From NCBI GenBank assembly GCA_964503965.1, contig CAZDCK010000002.1:1-64000 (forward strand): a stretch of DNA of 64,000 nt. Reading direction: 5' to 3'. Below are positions 53,226 to 61,082 of this stretch, in pieces (position 1 is the stretch's first letter; every line of letters begins with the position of its first letter). The stretch is from Eutrophocola sp964503965. GTDB taxonomy: Bacteria; Pseudomonadota; Gammaproteobacteria; Pseudomonadales; Pseudohongiellaceae. Made by a program: the position numbers and the translations under genes. The notes below the pieces were generated by a model. It saw nothing but the letters and a program-made list of their open reading frames with translations. It searched no databases and was not told the origin of the DNA.

Positions 53226-54506
53226 TCAGACTTCTGTCAGCAATCCCGTACTGTCGCCAAAGCGATCCAGTTCGACTCCGGCCCTGTCCAGCATCGTATG
53301 CATAAGGTTAGCCAACGGCGTGTCCTGAGCATACTTGAGATGTTGGCCACCCTTGATACGACCTCCTGCCTTGCCAAGAATAACTGATGGAACCTTGTCA
53401 TTGTTATGCAGGTTACTGTTGGCCATACAGCTGCCATAAAGAATCATGGAGTTATCCAGTACTGAGCCATCTACATCCGGCATGTCGGAGAGCTTATTGA
53501 CGAAACGGGCAAACGACGAGGCATACCATGCCTGAACCCGGCTCAGGCGATCCAGTTTCGCAGGATCATCCTGGTGGTGGGACAACGGATGGAATGCATC
53601 GGAAATACCAATATGATTGTAGGTGCGCATACTCACTTCCCTGTCACTCATGAAAGTCGCCACGCGGGTCAGGTCAGCCTGGTAAGCCAGTGCCATAAGG
53701 TCGTACATGAGATCGAGATGGGCCGGGAATGAACCGGGAATACCCACCGGCGCATCAGGAATATCCACATCGGATAGATCCTGTTCCGCCAGCTTCTGCA
53801 TCTGCATTTCAATTTCCCTGACCGACTCTAGATACTCGCTCATCAGAACGCGGTCACTTGCTCCCAATTCCTTGTTCAGTGAAGACGCATCTTCCATAAC
53901 CAGGTCCAGAAGCGAAGTTGTTTCTCCAGCAATAGATGCTCTTTCCTCGGAAGTTTCTCCCTGACCAAACATGCGAAAATAAAGTTTGCGAGGATTGTTT
54001 TCCATTGGCAGGGGTTGTGTGGGGGTCCTGAAAGCAATGGTGGATGAATAGCTGCCACCGTTGGCCCCATTTGTGGACAACTCAAGGGATGGAAACGGTG
54101 TTTCGTTACCCAGTACCCGAGCAGCAAACTGATCAGCACTGATTCCGTCTTCAGGGTTATCTGTTCCTTCGGGTGCGACACAACGCAGCCATGTCCCTGC
54201 CGTAATGGCATGGGGGTCCGGGCTTTCTGCTGGCTTGTTTCTCAGGTCACTGACCACTGTCATCTGGTCCCTGAAATCAGAAAGAGAAGAAAGAATTTTG
54301 CTCATTTCAAAGTCTCTGCCGGTTTGTTCCGGCGTCCAGCTGTTATAGACCGCACCATGAGGTATATAGACAAAACCCATACGCAGTTTTGCTGCCGGCT
54401 GGGCTGACGCGGCTGGAATCATGGCATCCAGCATCGGCAGGGCAATACTCGCTCCTGCACCCTTGAGTACCTTGCGACGTGATAGATGTTTCTTTGAAAT
54501 GAACAT
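53226..54506 (-). CDS. DUF1552 protein, Tat-exported
   Basis: A 426-residue protein. The N-terminus MFISKKHLSRRKVLKGAGASIALPML is a clear twin-arginine signal, implying export after folding. The mature part shows DUF1552 features: MGFVYIPHGAVYNSWTPE, ADQFAARVLGNETPFPSLEL, DREVSMRTYNHIG and ILYGSCMANSNLHNN near the end. The family is distantly like sulfatase/alkaline-phosphatase folds and is nearly always paired with DUF1592 proteins; its activity is unknown. The start at 54506 has GGGGAG seven bases ahead. It lies 62 bases after the DUF1592 gene. Confidence 0.93.
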   Translation of the reverse strand: MFISKKHLSRRKVLKGAGASIALPMLDAMIPAASAQPAAKLRMGFVYIPHGAVYNSWTPEQTGRDFEMSKILSSLSDFRDQMTVVSDLRNKPAESPDPHAITAGTWLRCVAPEGTDNPEDGISADQFAARVLGNETPFPSLELSTNGANGGSYSSTIAFRTPTQPLPMENNPRKLYFRMFGQGETSEERASIAGETTSLLDLVMEDASSLNKELGASDRVLMSEYLESVREIEMQMQKLAEQDLSDVDIPDAPVGIPGSFPAHLDLMYDLMALAYQADLTRVATFMSDREVSMRTYNHIGISDAFHPLSHHQDDPAKLDRLSRVQAWYASSFARFVNKLSDMPDVDGSVLDNSMILYGSCMANSNLHNNDKVPSVILGKAGGRIKGGQHLKYAQDTPLANLMHTMLDRAGVELDRFGDSTGLLTEV

Positions 54507-54568
54507 TGGGTTTCTCCCCATTGTCTGTTTTATCTGTATGAATTAACGAGTGATAACACGTTTACCGC

Positions 54569-57016
54569 TTACTGCATTGCTACATCGGCCCCTGCCTCGT
54601 GGACAGGTGCCTGCTTGTACAGGAACTGGTCTGTGCTGACAATTTCCCGAACAATGTCATAAAAACGAAAATCATTGGCTTGCGCCGCATGAACAACCTG
54701 CCTGACTGCTGGCATGTCTTCAGCTTCAATGGGGCGCCCCAGAGCATATAACATCAGCTTTTCTGCCAGATTCTGCACAAACAGCGTCGGCCGCTCAAGC
54801 AATGCATGACGCAGATCTTCAACACCACTGATTGCGGTTCCGTCGGGCAGCACACCATAGGTGTCAATTTGCGTACCGACCATTCTGTCCACCGTCCTCT
54901 TGCGACCAACCGCATCAAATCCTTCCAGGGCAAAGCCCAAGGGATCAATGATGCCATGACACCCCTGGCAACTCGGGTTTTCACGGTGTGCTTCAAGACG
55001 GGCACGTACAGTCTTTGGTAGTTCCCCTTCCCTGTTTTCCTGCAGGGCTTCCACATTAGGCGGCGGCAGTGGTGGAGGTGTCCCTGTAATATGTTCAAGT
55101 ACATAGGCACCACGCAATACCGGAGATGTCCTGTCAGGATAGGCAGACACCATTAACACAGCTCCTTTACCGAGCAATCCATAGCGATTGGGATCCTGAA
55201 CGGGGACTTTCCTGAATGCATCACCCTTGACCGTGTGATCGCCATAATGCAGCGCCAGGCGTTCGTTCAGGTAGGTGTACTCGGCGCTAAGCATCTCGGT
55301 GACATTCCTGTTATTCAGGAAAATATCTTTAACAAACAACTCAATCTCTTTCTTGAACAGATCGCGTATACCAAAATCTATATCCCTGAATATAGCCGGG
55401 TCGGGATCAATTTCATCCAGCCCTCCCATGTTTAACCACTGGTAGGCAAAATTTGATGCCAGGGGCTCAGCTTTAGGATCCTGGAGCATGCGAGTTACCT
55501 GCGAGGCCAGCACGTCTTCATCAGACAGGCGACCCTCGTCTGCCAGGGTCAGCAGTTCATCATCGGGAATCGTACTCCATAAAAAGAAGGAAAGCCGGGA
55601 TGCCAGTTCATAATCTGTCAGCGGGAATATCTCACCCGGCTGTGCTCCATCCGGGAACTGTTCCACACGATACAAAAACTTGGGGCTGGCAATAATGGCA
55701 GTCAAGGCACGGCGAATACCTGCATCAAATCCTGAGGTGTCGTTTGCCTGACCATAAACTGTCATCAAACGCTCAATATCTGTTTCACTGACCTGCCCCC
55801 TGAATGCCTTGCGGGCAACGCCGGAAAGTATTTCCCTGGCACAGGCACTTTCTTCCCGGGCGCTTGCCGGATAACAGGTGAATATTTTGTTGCGTGCCGG
55901 GGTCGGACTCAATCCTGCCGGATTAAAAGGGCCCTGGATTTCAAAATTATCCAGACCAATAACATTCTCACCGACGGCTGAAGGCGACATTCTGTGCAAA
56001 CGGCCTTCATATTCAGCAAAAGAACGCTGCTTGAAAGTAACAGCCACTGTATGGGGTCCGGCTTCAGCAACAAAAGGAATATTCTTCAGCTTGGCGTTGA
56101 TGTCGTCCACAGCAGGATCGCCTATCTGATCAATGGCCTTGAGCTGATCCCCACCGCCAACGTCCATTTCGAAGAATTTCTCACCGTCATAAGTCGCTAT
56201 CACGGTATGACTAAACTCCTGGTTGAATACCCACAAACGGGTAACAAGATCACCAATATTCAATAGATATTCACCATCAGCCGGAAAATAGTGTTCAACG
56301 GCCAGCCCACCTCGAGTACCCAGTGGCAGTCCTTCCTGGTGTATATACTGGTTTGTTCCACGTGCCGAATAGGTAGTGCCCCCCGTTCTGGCATCAGGAT
56401 CACCTATAGCCTGCTGGGCAACAACCCTGGCGGAGTTCAACGACTGCTCAAGAAAGGCCGGGGATACCCTCAGGGCTTCTGCCACGTTATCAAACCCTTC
56501 TACGGAATCATCCAATGGCAGCAGGCCAGTGCCATCAACGTCTATACCAAGCAGGTCGCGTACCGCATTGGCATATTCTTTTCTGTTTAAGCGGTGAATG
56601 CCGATATGGCCAACATGCTTCTCCTGATCAGCTGCATGATCCAGATAATTCTCCATCCATGCCACAAAGTCATCAGTGGCATCACCGGCCGGAGGTTCAA
56701 CACCTGCTGGAGGCATCAACCTGCCCCGGAGTTTCTGGACCACTTTCTCCCAGATATCAACGTTATCAGCCACCTCTTCCGGGGTCATGAGGTCGAAAGC
56801 AATACTACCTGCCCAATCCTCAAAGTTATGACAGTCCATGCAGTTTTCCTGCAGAAACCCGAAATACTTGTCGGACTCATCAAACCGGTTATAGGAATGG
56901 GCTATCTCGACAGCCTCATCACTTGCCGCACCATAGGATGCTGTCCCGGACAACGACATCAATGCCGCTGCCATGGCACTGTAAAATGACTTTCTGTTCA
57001 TCAATAATTTCATCAT
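54569..57016 (-). CDS. DUF1592 dihaem cytochrome-like exported protein
   Basis: An ~815-residue protein with a signal peptide (~MSLSGTASYGA). A first c-type haem motif CMDCH (~59-63) lies in an N-terminal cytochrome-like domain; then DUF1587 (RLNRKEYANAVRDLLGID), a carbohydrate-binding-like middle region, DUF1595/DUF1592 (SRLSFFLWSTIPDDELL), DUF1588 (SAYPDRTSPVLRGAYVLEHITGTPPP) and DUF1585. A second haem motif CQGCH sits at ~683-687 in DUF1588. Redox activity is likely; the substrate is unknown. ATG at 57016 is preferred over a TTG at 57022. A 10-bp repeat array lies directly upstream. Confidence 0.93.
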   Translation of the reverse strand: MMKLLMNRKSFYSAMAAALMSLSGTASYGAASDEAVEIAHSYNRFDESDKYFGFLQENCMDCHNFEDWAGSIAFDLMTPEEVADNVDIWEKVVQKLRGRLMPPAGVEPPAGDATDDFVAWMENYLDHAADQEKHVGHIGIHRLNRKEYANAVRDLLGIDVDGTGLLPLDDSVEGFDNVAEALRVSPAFLEQSLNSARVVAQQAIGDPDARTGGTTYSARGTNQYIHQEGLPLGTRGGLAVEHYFPADGEYLLNIGDLVTRLWVFNQEFSHTVIATYDGEKFFEMDVGGGDQLKAIDQIGDPAVDDINAKLKNIPFVAEAGPHTVAVTFKQRSFAEYEGRLHRMSPSAVGENVIGLDNFEIQGPFNPAGLSPTPARNKIFTCYPASAREESACAREILSGVARKAFRGQVSETDIERLMTVYGQANDTSGFDAGIRRALTAIIASPKFLYRVEQFPDGAQPGEIFPLTDYELASRLSFFLWSTIPDDELLTLADEGRLSDEDVLASQVTRMLQDPKAEPLASNFAYQWLNMGGLDEIDPDPAIFRDIDFGIRDLFKKEIELFVKDIFLNNRNVTEMLSAEYTYLNERLALHYGDHTVKGDAFRKVPVQDPNRYGLLGKGAVLMVSAYPDRTSPVLRGAYVLEHITGTPPPLPPPNVEALQENREGELPKTVRARLEAHRENPSCQGCHGIIDPLGFALEGFDAVGRKRTVDRMVGTQIDTYGVLPDGTAISGVEDLRHALLERPTLFVQNLAEKLMLYALGRPIEAEDMPAVRQVVHAAQANDFRFYDIVREIVSTDQFLYKQAPVHEAGADVAMQ

Positions 57017-57027
57017 ATCCAACTGTC

Positions 57028-57107
57028 TGTACTTTTTTGTACTTTCATGTACTTTCTTGTACTAATCTATACTTCCCTACACTTGCCTTTACATACTATG
57101 TACCCGG
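57028..57107. repeat. 10-bp periodic direct-repeat array upstream of the DUF1592 gene
   Basis: Eight successive 10-base units begin at 57028: TGTACTTTTT, TGTACTTTCA, TGTACTTTCT, TGTACTAATC, TATACTTCCC, TACACTTGCC, TTTACATACT, ATGTACCCGG. The first three are nearly identical and the rest decay while keeping TxYAC at the same phase. The array fills the gap between the MBL stop and the DUF1592 start. Confidence 0.8.
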
Positions 57108-57117
57108 ATTCAATTGG

Positions 57118-58035
57118 TCAGGGAAAACCGCCACCGATCTGGCGACCATTTCTCAGGTGACCGTAAAAGCTGCGAAATCCTTCGTCGAGAAACTCGGAGG
57201 GATCTCCCCACTGCGGTTTCAATCCCTGAGCCGGATTGGCCATTAACACCTCGTCCGGGCCGCGGCTTTGACGCAGCAAAACCACCATTTCCTCTTTCAA
57301 TCCCTCATACAGTACTGCCAGCTCATCAAATTCTGTCTTGCCAATTAACTCGCCCGACGAGGGGACAATCACAGTCCCTTCTCCAACTATAGTGCCCAGG
57401 GTATCGTAGGCATCGGTAATACCACCAATAAACCCGTTGGTACTTTCATCCACTGCGGCCCAGCCGTCAGTGCGGATAACCGGACCGGTGAAGAGCACAT
57501 CAGCTTCACGGAAGTAGGCATAGATATCGCCATCAGTATGAGACTGCAGCAGGTAACCCACTTCAATAACATCGCCCCTGAACGGCACATCAATACTACC
57601 CCAGTAAAAAGTGGTCACAGGCAACTGGTTTTCTGGTAACGGGGTATGCAGTATTTTTTCACCCCGCTCCCGAATAGTGGTACCCAACCACTGCCTGGTA
57701 TTCTCGTGGGCAATAATCTCGACACCCTGGGGACCAAGAATGGCATTAAGCCCGGTTACTTCAGGATGCCAGTGGGACAACATCAGGGTCTTGATATCAT
57801 GCTGCCCGGTTTCTTCACGAACAAACCCCAGATATTCCCGGGCATATTCTGCCGGGACTCCATCAATAAGAATCAGGCCATCAGTGTCTGCCGCCACCAG
57901 GGTATTTCCCGCTGGCCCCTGAACAAGGTATATATCACTGCCAATTTCAGAGAGACTGAAATTCTCAGCCGGCAGAGCCTGCGTTGCCGTCAGCAGAAGA
58001 CAGGTAGTGAGGAAAATTCTTTTGAACACTCTCAT
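57118..58035 (-). CDS. Exported metallo-beta-lactamase-fold protein with altered metal motif
   Basis: A 305-residue protein with a signal peptide (1-~23, cut near LPA). The fold is recognisable from YLVQGPAGNTLVAADTDGLILIDG, LSHWHPEVTG and QSHTDGDIYAYF. The first zinc motif HxHxDH is reduced to His88-Trp-His90-Pro-Glu-Val: Asp is replaced by Glu and the last His by Val. The later His and Asp of SHTDGD remain. It may bind one metal or be non-catalytic. The start at 58035 gives the signal peptide; longer frames do not. It is first in the operon. Confidence 0.88.
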   Translation of the reverse strand: MRVFKRIFLTTCLLLTATQALPAENFSLSEIGSDIYLVQGPAGNTLVAADTDGLILIDGVPAEYAREYLGFVREETGQHDIKTLMLSHWHPEVTGLNAILGPQGVEIIAHENTRQWLGTTIRERGEKILHTPLPENQLPVTTFYWGSIDVPFRGDVIEVGYLLQSHTDGDIYAYFREADVLFTGPVIRTDGWAAVDESTNGFIGGITDAYDTLGTIVGEGTVIVPSSGELIGKTEFDELAVLYEGLKEEMVVLLRQSRGPDEVLMANPAQGLKPQWGDPSEFLDEGFRSFYGHLRNGRQIGGGFP

Positions 58036-58381
58036 GGTAAATTCCATAGGGCAATGGCAGTTAAAGAAACATTTGGTCAATCATTTACTTATACGTATCA
58101 AGCCATTCAAACGCTTAATGACCCTGATCAAACGCCCGGTCGTTTGAGGACATTACAATGATCCATGCCCTGCTATCAGATATGAGCACAGTGTCTCAAT
58201 AATCCAATGAGCAAATATGTAAGAAATCTGAAACTATACAGCTTGTCCCGTTTTCCGTCATAGCCCCTAATCTTACTGTGCCTGTTTATCGGAATCTACA
58301 GATATTCATGATATTTCAACGAGTTATTGTTTTGTCCTATCGGCCTGTTGCAAGTTTCCTGTCGTCGTTTAGAGTGGAGCC
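58036..58381. promoter_or_regulatory. Divergent promoter region between the MBL operon and an outer-membrane barrel gene
   Basis: 346 bases without a gene. The strongest feature is the TCAAACG palindrome cluster at 58107-58147, close to the MBL start. The remainder is A+T-rich; no convincing -35/-10 pair was fixed. Confidence 0.5.
58107..58147. promoter_or_regulatory. TetR-like operator candidate: TCAAACG half-sites
   Basis: TCAAACG occurs at 58107-58113 and 58128-58134 (21 bp apart, two helical turns), and the inverse CGTTTGA at 58141-58147. The last two form a 20-bp palindrome TCAAACG-CCCGGT-CGTTTGA, typical of TetR-family dimers. It lies 72-112 bases upstream of the MBL start. Confidence 0.6.
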
Positions 58382-59368
58382 ATGGGTAAACGCATTTTAA
58401 AACTGTCAACTGTGTTGTTACTGGCCGGTTTTCAGTTCTTACTTGGCTTTTCAGCCCATGTCGCTGCACAAGAGGGTCCAGTTACTGACACTGACGAGCC
58501 AACACCTCTGGTATTCGGCCTGGGATTCCTGGACCAGACCCAGTCACTGGCTTCAGACTCTGCCAATGCCCTGGCAAACCGGCTTGATCGATTTTTTGGT
58601 CTGCAGAGAAGTGATATTGAAGCCGCCTATTCCGCTTTGCGCTTCACGACGATCCAGTCCTGGAATGATATTGATGGATATGAAACCGGCGTCAGATTGC
58701 GGGGCAAGGTCCACCTGCCCCGAATCAATGAGCGTATCAGCCTGATTTTTTCCGAGGAAGACGGCGATGGTACTAACTATTTCACCCAGAATGCCGCGTC
58801 CATTTCCCAGCAGGAAACGACTCGCATGAATCTGGAAGTCAACCTGACGGAAGAAAGTGCCCATCGATTATTTTTCCGGTTTGGCGTTCGCTCAGGCCTC
58901 AAGGGACGGGTCAGCATGCGTTACCGATACGAACCGGATAGCGATACGAGTACAGAAAATCGCTTCACACAGTCGCTGTATTTCAAGGACGGCAAGGGCT
59001 TTGGTTCTTTCTCCCGTTACCAGGTTGACCATGTCATCAGTAATGACGCCCTGCTTCGGTGGACCAATGACCTGCGTTTTGAGGAAACCTATACTGGGGC
59101 ACAGTACACCACCTCGCTGGAATACCTCCAGGCCAGGTCCGAGGCAACTGCCCTGTCCTGGTACGGACGAGTCAATGGCGAAACAAGTCCGGATTATATA
59201 GTCAGTTATGACCTGGGGCTCCGGTTGCGAAAGAATATCTATAGGAAATGGTTGTTCGTGGAACTTGAGCCGGGATTTACCTGGCGCAAGGAAAAATTTG
59301 ACCTCCCCAGGGAAGGCACACCCTATGTTTTCCTGCGACTGGAAATGGCGATAGGGACTTTCAATTGA
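58382..59368 (+). CDS. Predicted outer-membrane beta-barrel protein, unknown function
   Basis: A 328-residue protein with a signal peptide (1-~29, cut after VAA). Residues ~95-328 alternate hydrophobic and polar residues with aromatic girdle patterns (SGLKGRVSMRYRYEP, SRYQVDHVISNDALLRWTNDLRFEETY, YVFLRLEMAIGTF). It has no known motif. Starts 35 bases before the antiporter pseudogene on the same strand, so they were probably one operon. Confidence 0.8.
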   Translation: MGKRILKLSTVLLLAGFQFLLGFSAHVAAQEGPVTDTDEPTPLVFGLGFLDQTQSLASDSANALANRLDRFFGLQRSDIEAAYSALRFTTIQSWNDIDGYETGVRLRGKVHLPRINERISLIFSEEDGDGTNYFTQNAASISQQETTRMNLEVNLTEESAHRLFFRFGVRSGLKGRVSMRYRYEPDSDTSTENRFTQSLYFKDGKGFGSFSRYQVDHVISNDALLRWTNDLRFEETYTGAQYTTSLEYLQARSEATALSWYGRVNGETSPDYIVSYDLGLRLRKNIYRKWLFVELEPGFTWRKEKFDLPREGTPYVFLRLEMAIGTFN

Positions 59369-59402
59369 GCCAGTATGCTTTTGGGAACAGGATGCTTCTG
59401 CC

Positions 59403-60573
59403 ATGAATGGTACTTATGAGTTTCTCATCACGCTGGGCTGCCTGCTGCTTCTGGGGCTTGGCACTGACATCCTTGGCAAGAGCACCTCCCTGCCCCGGGT
59501 TTCCCTGCTTATTTTTTTGGCGCCATGGACGGTCCTCCTGTCCTTGACCTGATCCCTGAATTTTTCCTTGACCAGTTCCAGTTGATCGCCCAGATGGCCT
59601 TGGTCATGGTGGGTTTCCTGCTCGGGAGCAGTTTTACACGCGAAGCACTGGCAGAAAACGGGCGGGCAATCCTGTCAGTCTCACTCGTCGGCGCCATCGT
59701 CACGGGTGCCGTGGTGTTTATTGGTCTGCTCATGCTCGGGTTAACAACACCGGTCGCCATTATCCTGGGGTGTATCGCACAGCAACAGACGGTATCGCGA
59801 CTGTCGACCTGATCATTGACCGCGCCAGTAATACCCGTTTCTCCCGTTTGTTGATGGAAGTAGTTGCCCTGGATGATGGCTGGGGTCTGATGCTGTTCAG
59901 TGTAGGTCTTGCAGTGGCTACCGCTATTAGTTCACAGGAAGCGACCCATCCCCTTGTGTTTGTCATACATGAACTGGGCGGCGCCGTGCTGCTTGGTGTA
60001 GTAATCGGACTGCCTGCCGCCTACCTTACGGGAAGAATCAAACCCGGACAGCTTATGCGATCAGAAGCCCTCGGACTGGTATTTCTCTGTGGCGGGCTGG
60101 CCCTTTGGGCAGAAGTCAGTTTTCTGGTTGCCAGCATGGTCATGGGCATGTTTATCGCAAACCTGGCAAAACATCATGAATTTGCCTTTCATGAAATTGA
60201 GGGGCTTGAGTGGCCAGTGCTATCGGTATTTTTTGTATTGGCAGGTGCCTCACTGTATTTTGTCTCCCTCAGACTTATCGGTGTCGCAGGGTTTGCCTAT
60301 ATTGCCCTGCGTATAGTTGGCAAGGTGATAGGCGGATATCTTGGGGGGGGCATAGGCCATTGCCCCCCGGTGATGAATCGCTGGCTTGGGCTGGCCATGC
60401 TGCCCCATGCTGGTGCGGCCCTGTGAATGGCCCTGGTCGCGGCAGAGTATTTTCCTGAATCCGGCAACACTCTGCTAACCATTATTATCTGTGCGACCGT
60501 TGTCTTCGAACTGGGCGGTCCTGTCCTGGCCGGCATTGCCCTTGATCGAACGAACAGGGCTCTTGGCGAGTAA
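59403..60573 (+). pseudogene. Cation/proton antiporter (Kef/NhaP-like CPA family), three lesions
   Basis: Three frames join to one ~390-residue, ~12-span antiporter. Frame 1 starts at 59403 (GCLLLLGLGTDILG) and ends after a T7 tract at 59512-59518; one more T restores LLIFFGAMDGPPVLDLIP. Frame 2 ends after GCIA near 59780; one added C restores the family IAPATDG motif. Frame 3 reaches a TGA at 60424-60426 in AGAAL-stop-MALVAAE, where homologues have Gly (GGA to TGA), and then continues to TAA at 60571. The gene is inactive unless the lesions are sequencing errors. Confidence 0.9.
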
Positions 60574-60679
60574 ACGTACATAGATGGATCTGTAGGCATA
60601 AAGTGGTTTACTCCCCCCTGCGTTTATACTTTGATTAAATACGTTGAATTCAAATTAGCTGATCCGGGAGAAAATTTTA

Positions 60680-61075
60680 ATGGATTGCCCAAAATGTAAT
60701 GGTGGCATGCAGGAACATTCCACGACTACCCTAGAAGGAAAAATAACCATTGACCGTTGCACTGAGTGTGGTGGCATATGGTTTGACAAGGGAGAAGCGG
60801 AAGCACTTAAAGGTGACTGGATGGCAGATTTCCTGGACAGTGGTGATCGTTCAACTGGCAAGGAACAAAACCTGAATACGGACGTCAATTGCCCTCGTTG
60901 CAGTAAGAAAATGGAGACGGTGAACGATCCCGATCAGCAGCATATCCAGTATGAAGTCTGCGAGGAGCATGGCATGTTCATGGATGCAGGCGAGTTTGCT
61001 GAATACAAGAATGAGAATCTTGTAGAAACACTTTTCAAATTCGTCAACAAAGCCAAGGGCAAACTCAATCTCTGA
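60680..61075 (+). CDS. Zinc-ribbon (TFIIB-type) domain protein
   Basis: A 131-residue protein with two zinc ribbons. The first uses CPKC (residues 3-6) and CTECGGIWFDKGEAE (~27-41), the zf-TFIIB signature; the second uses CPRC (~72-75) and CEEHGMFMDAGEF (~94-106) with one ligand changed to His. A basic tail ends the chain. Such proteins are common and their role is unknown. Confidence 0.9.
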   Translation: MDCPKCNGGMQEHSTTTLEGKITIDRCTECGGIWFDKGEAEALKGDWMADFLDSGDRSTGKEQNLNTDVNCPRCSKKMETVNDPDQQHIQYEVCEEHGMFMDAGEFAEYKNENLVETLFKFVNKAKGKLNL

Positions 61076-61082
61076 TAACTCA

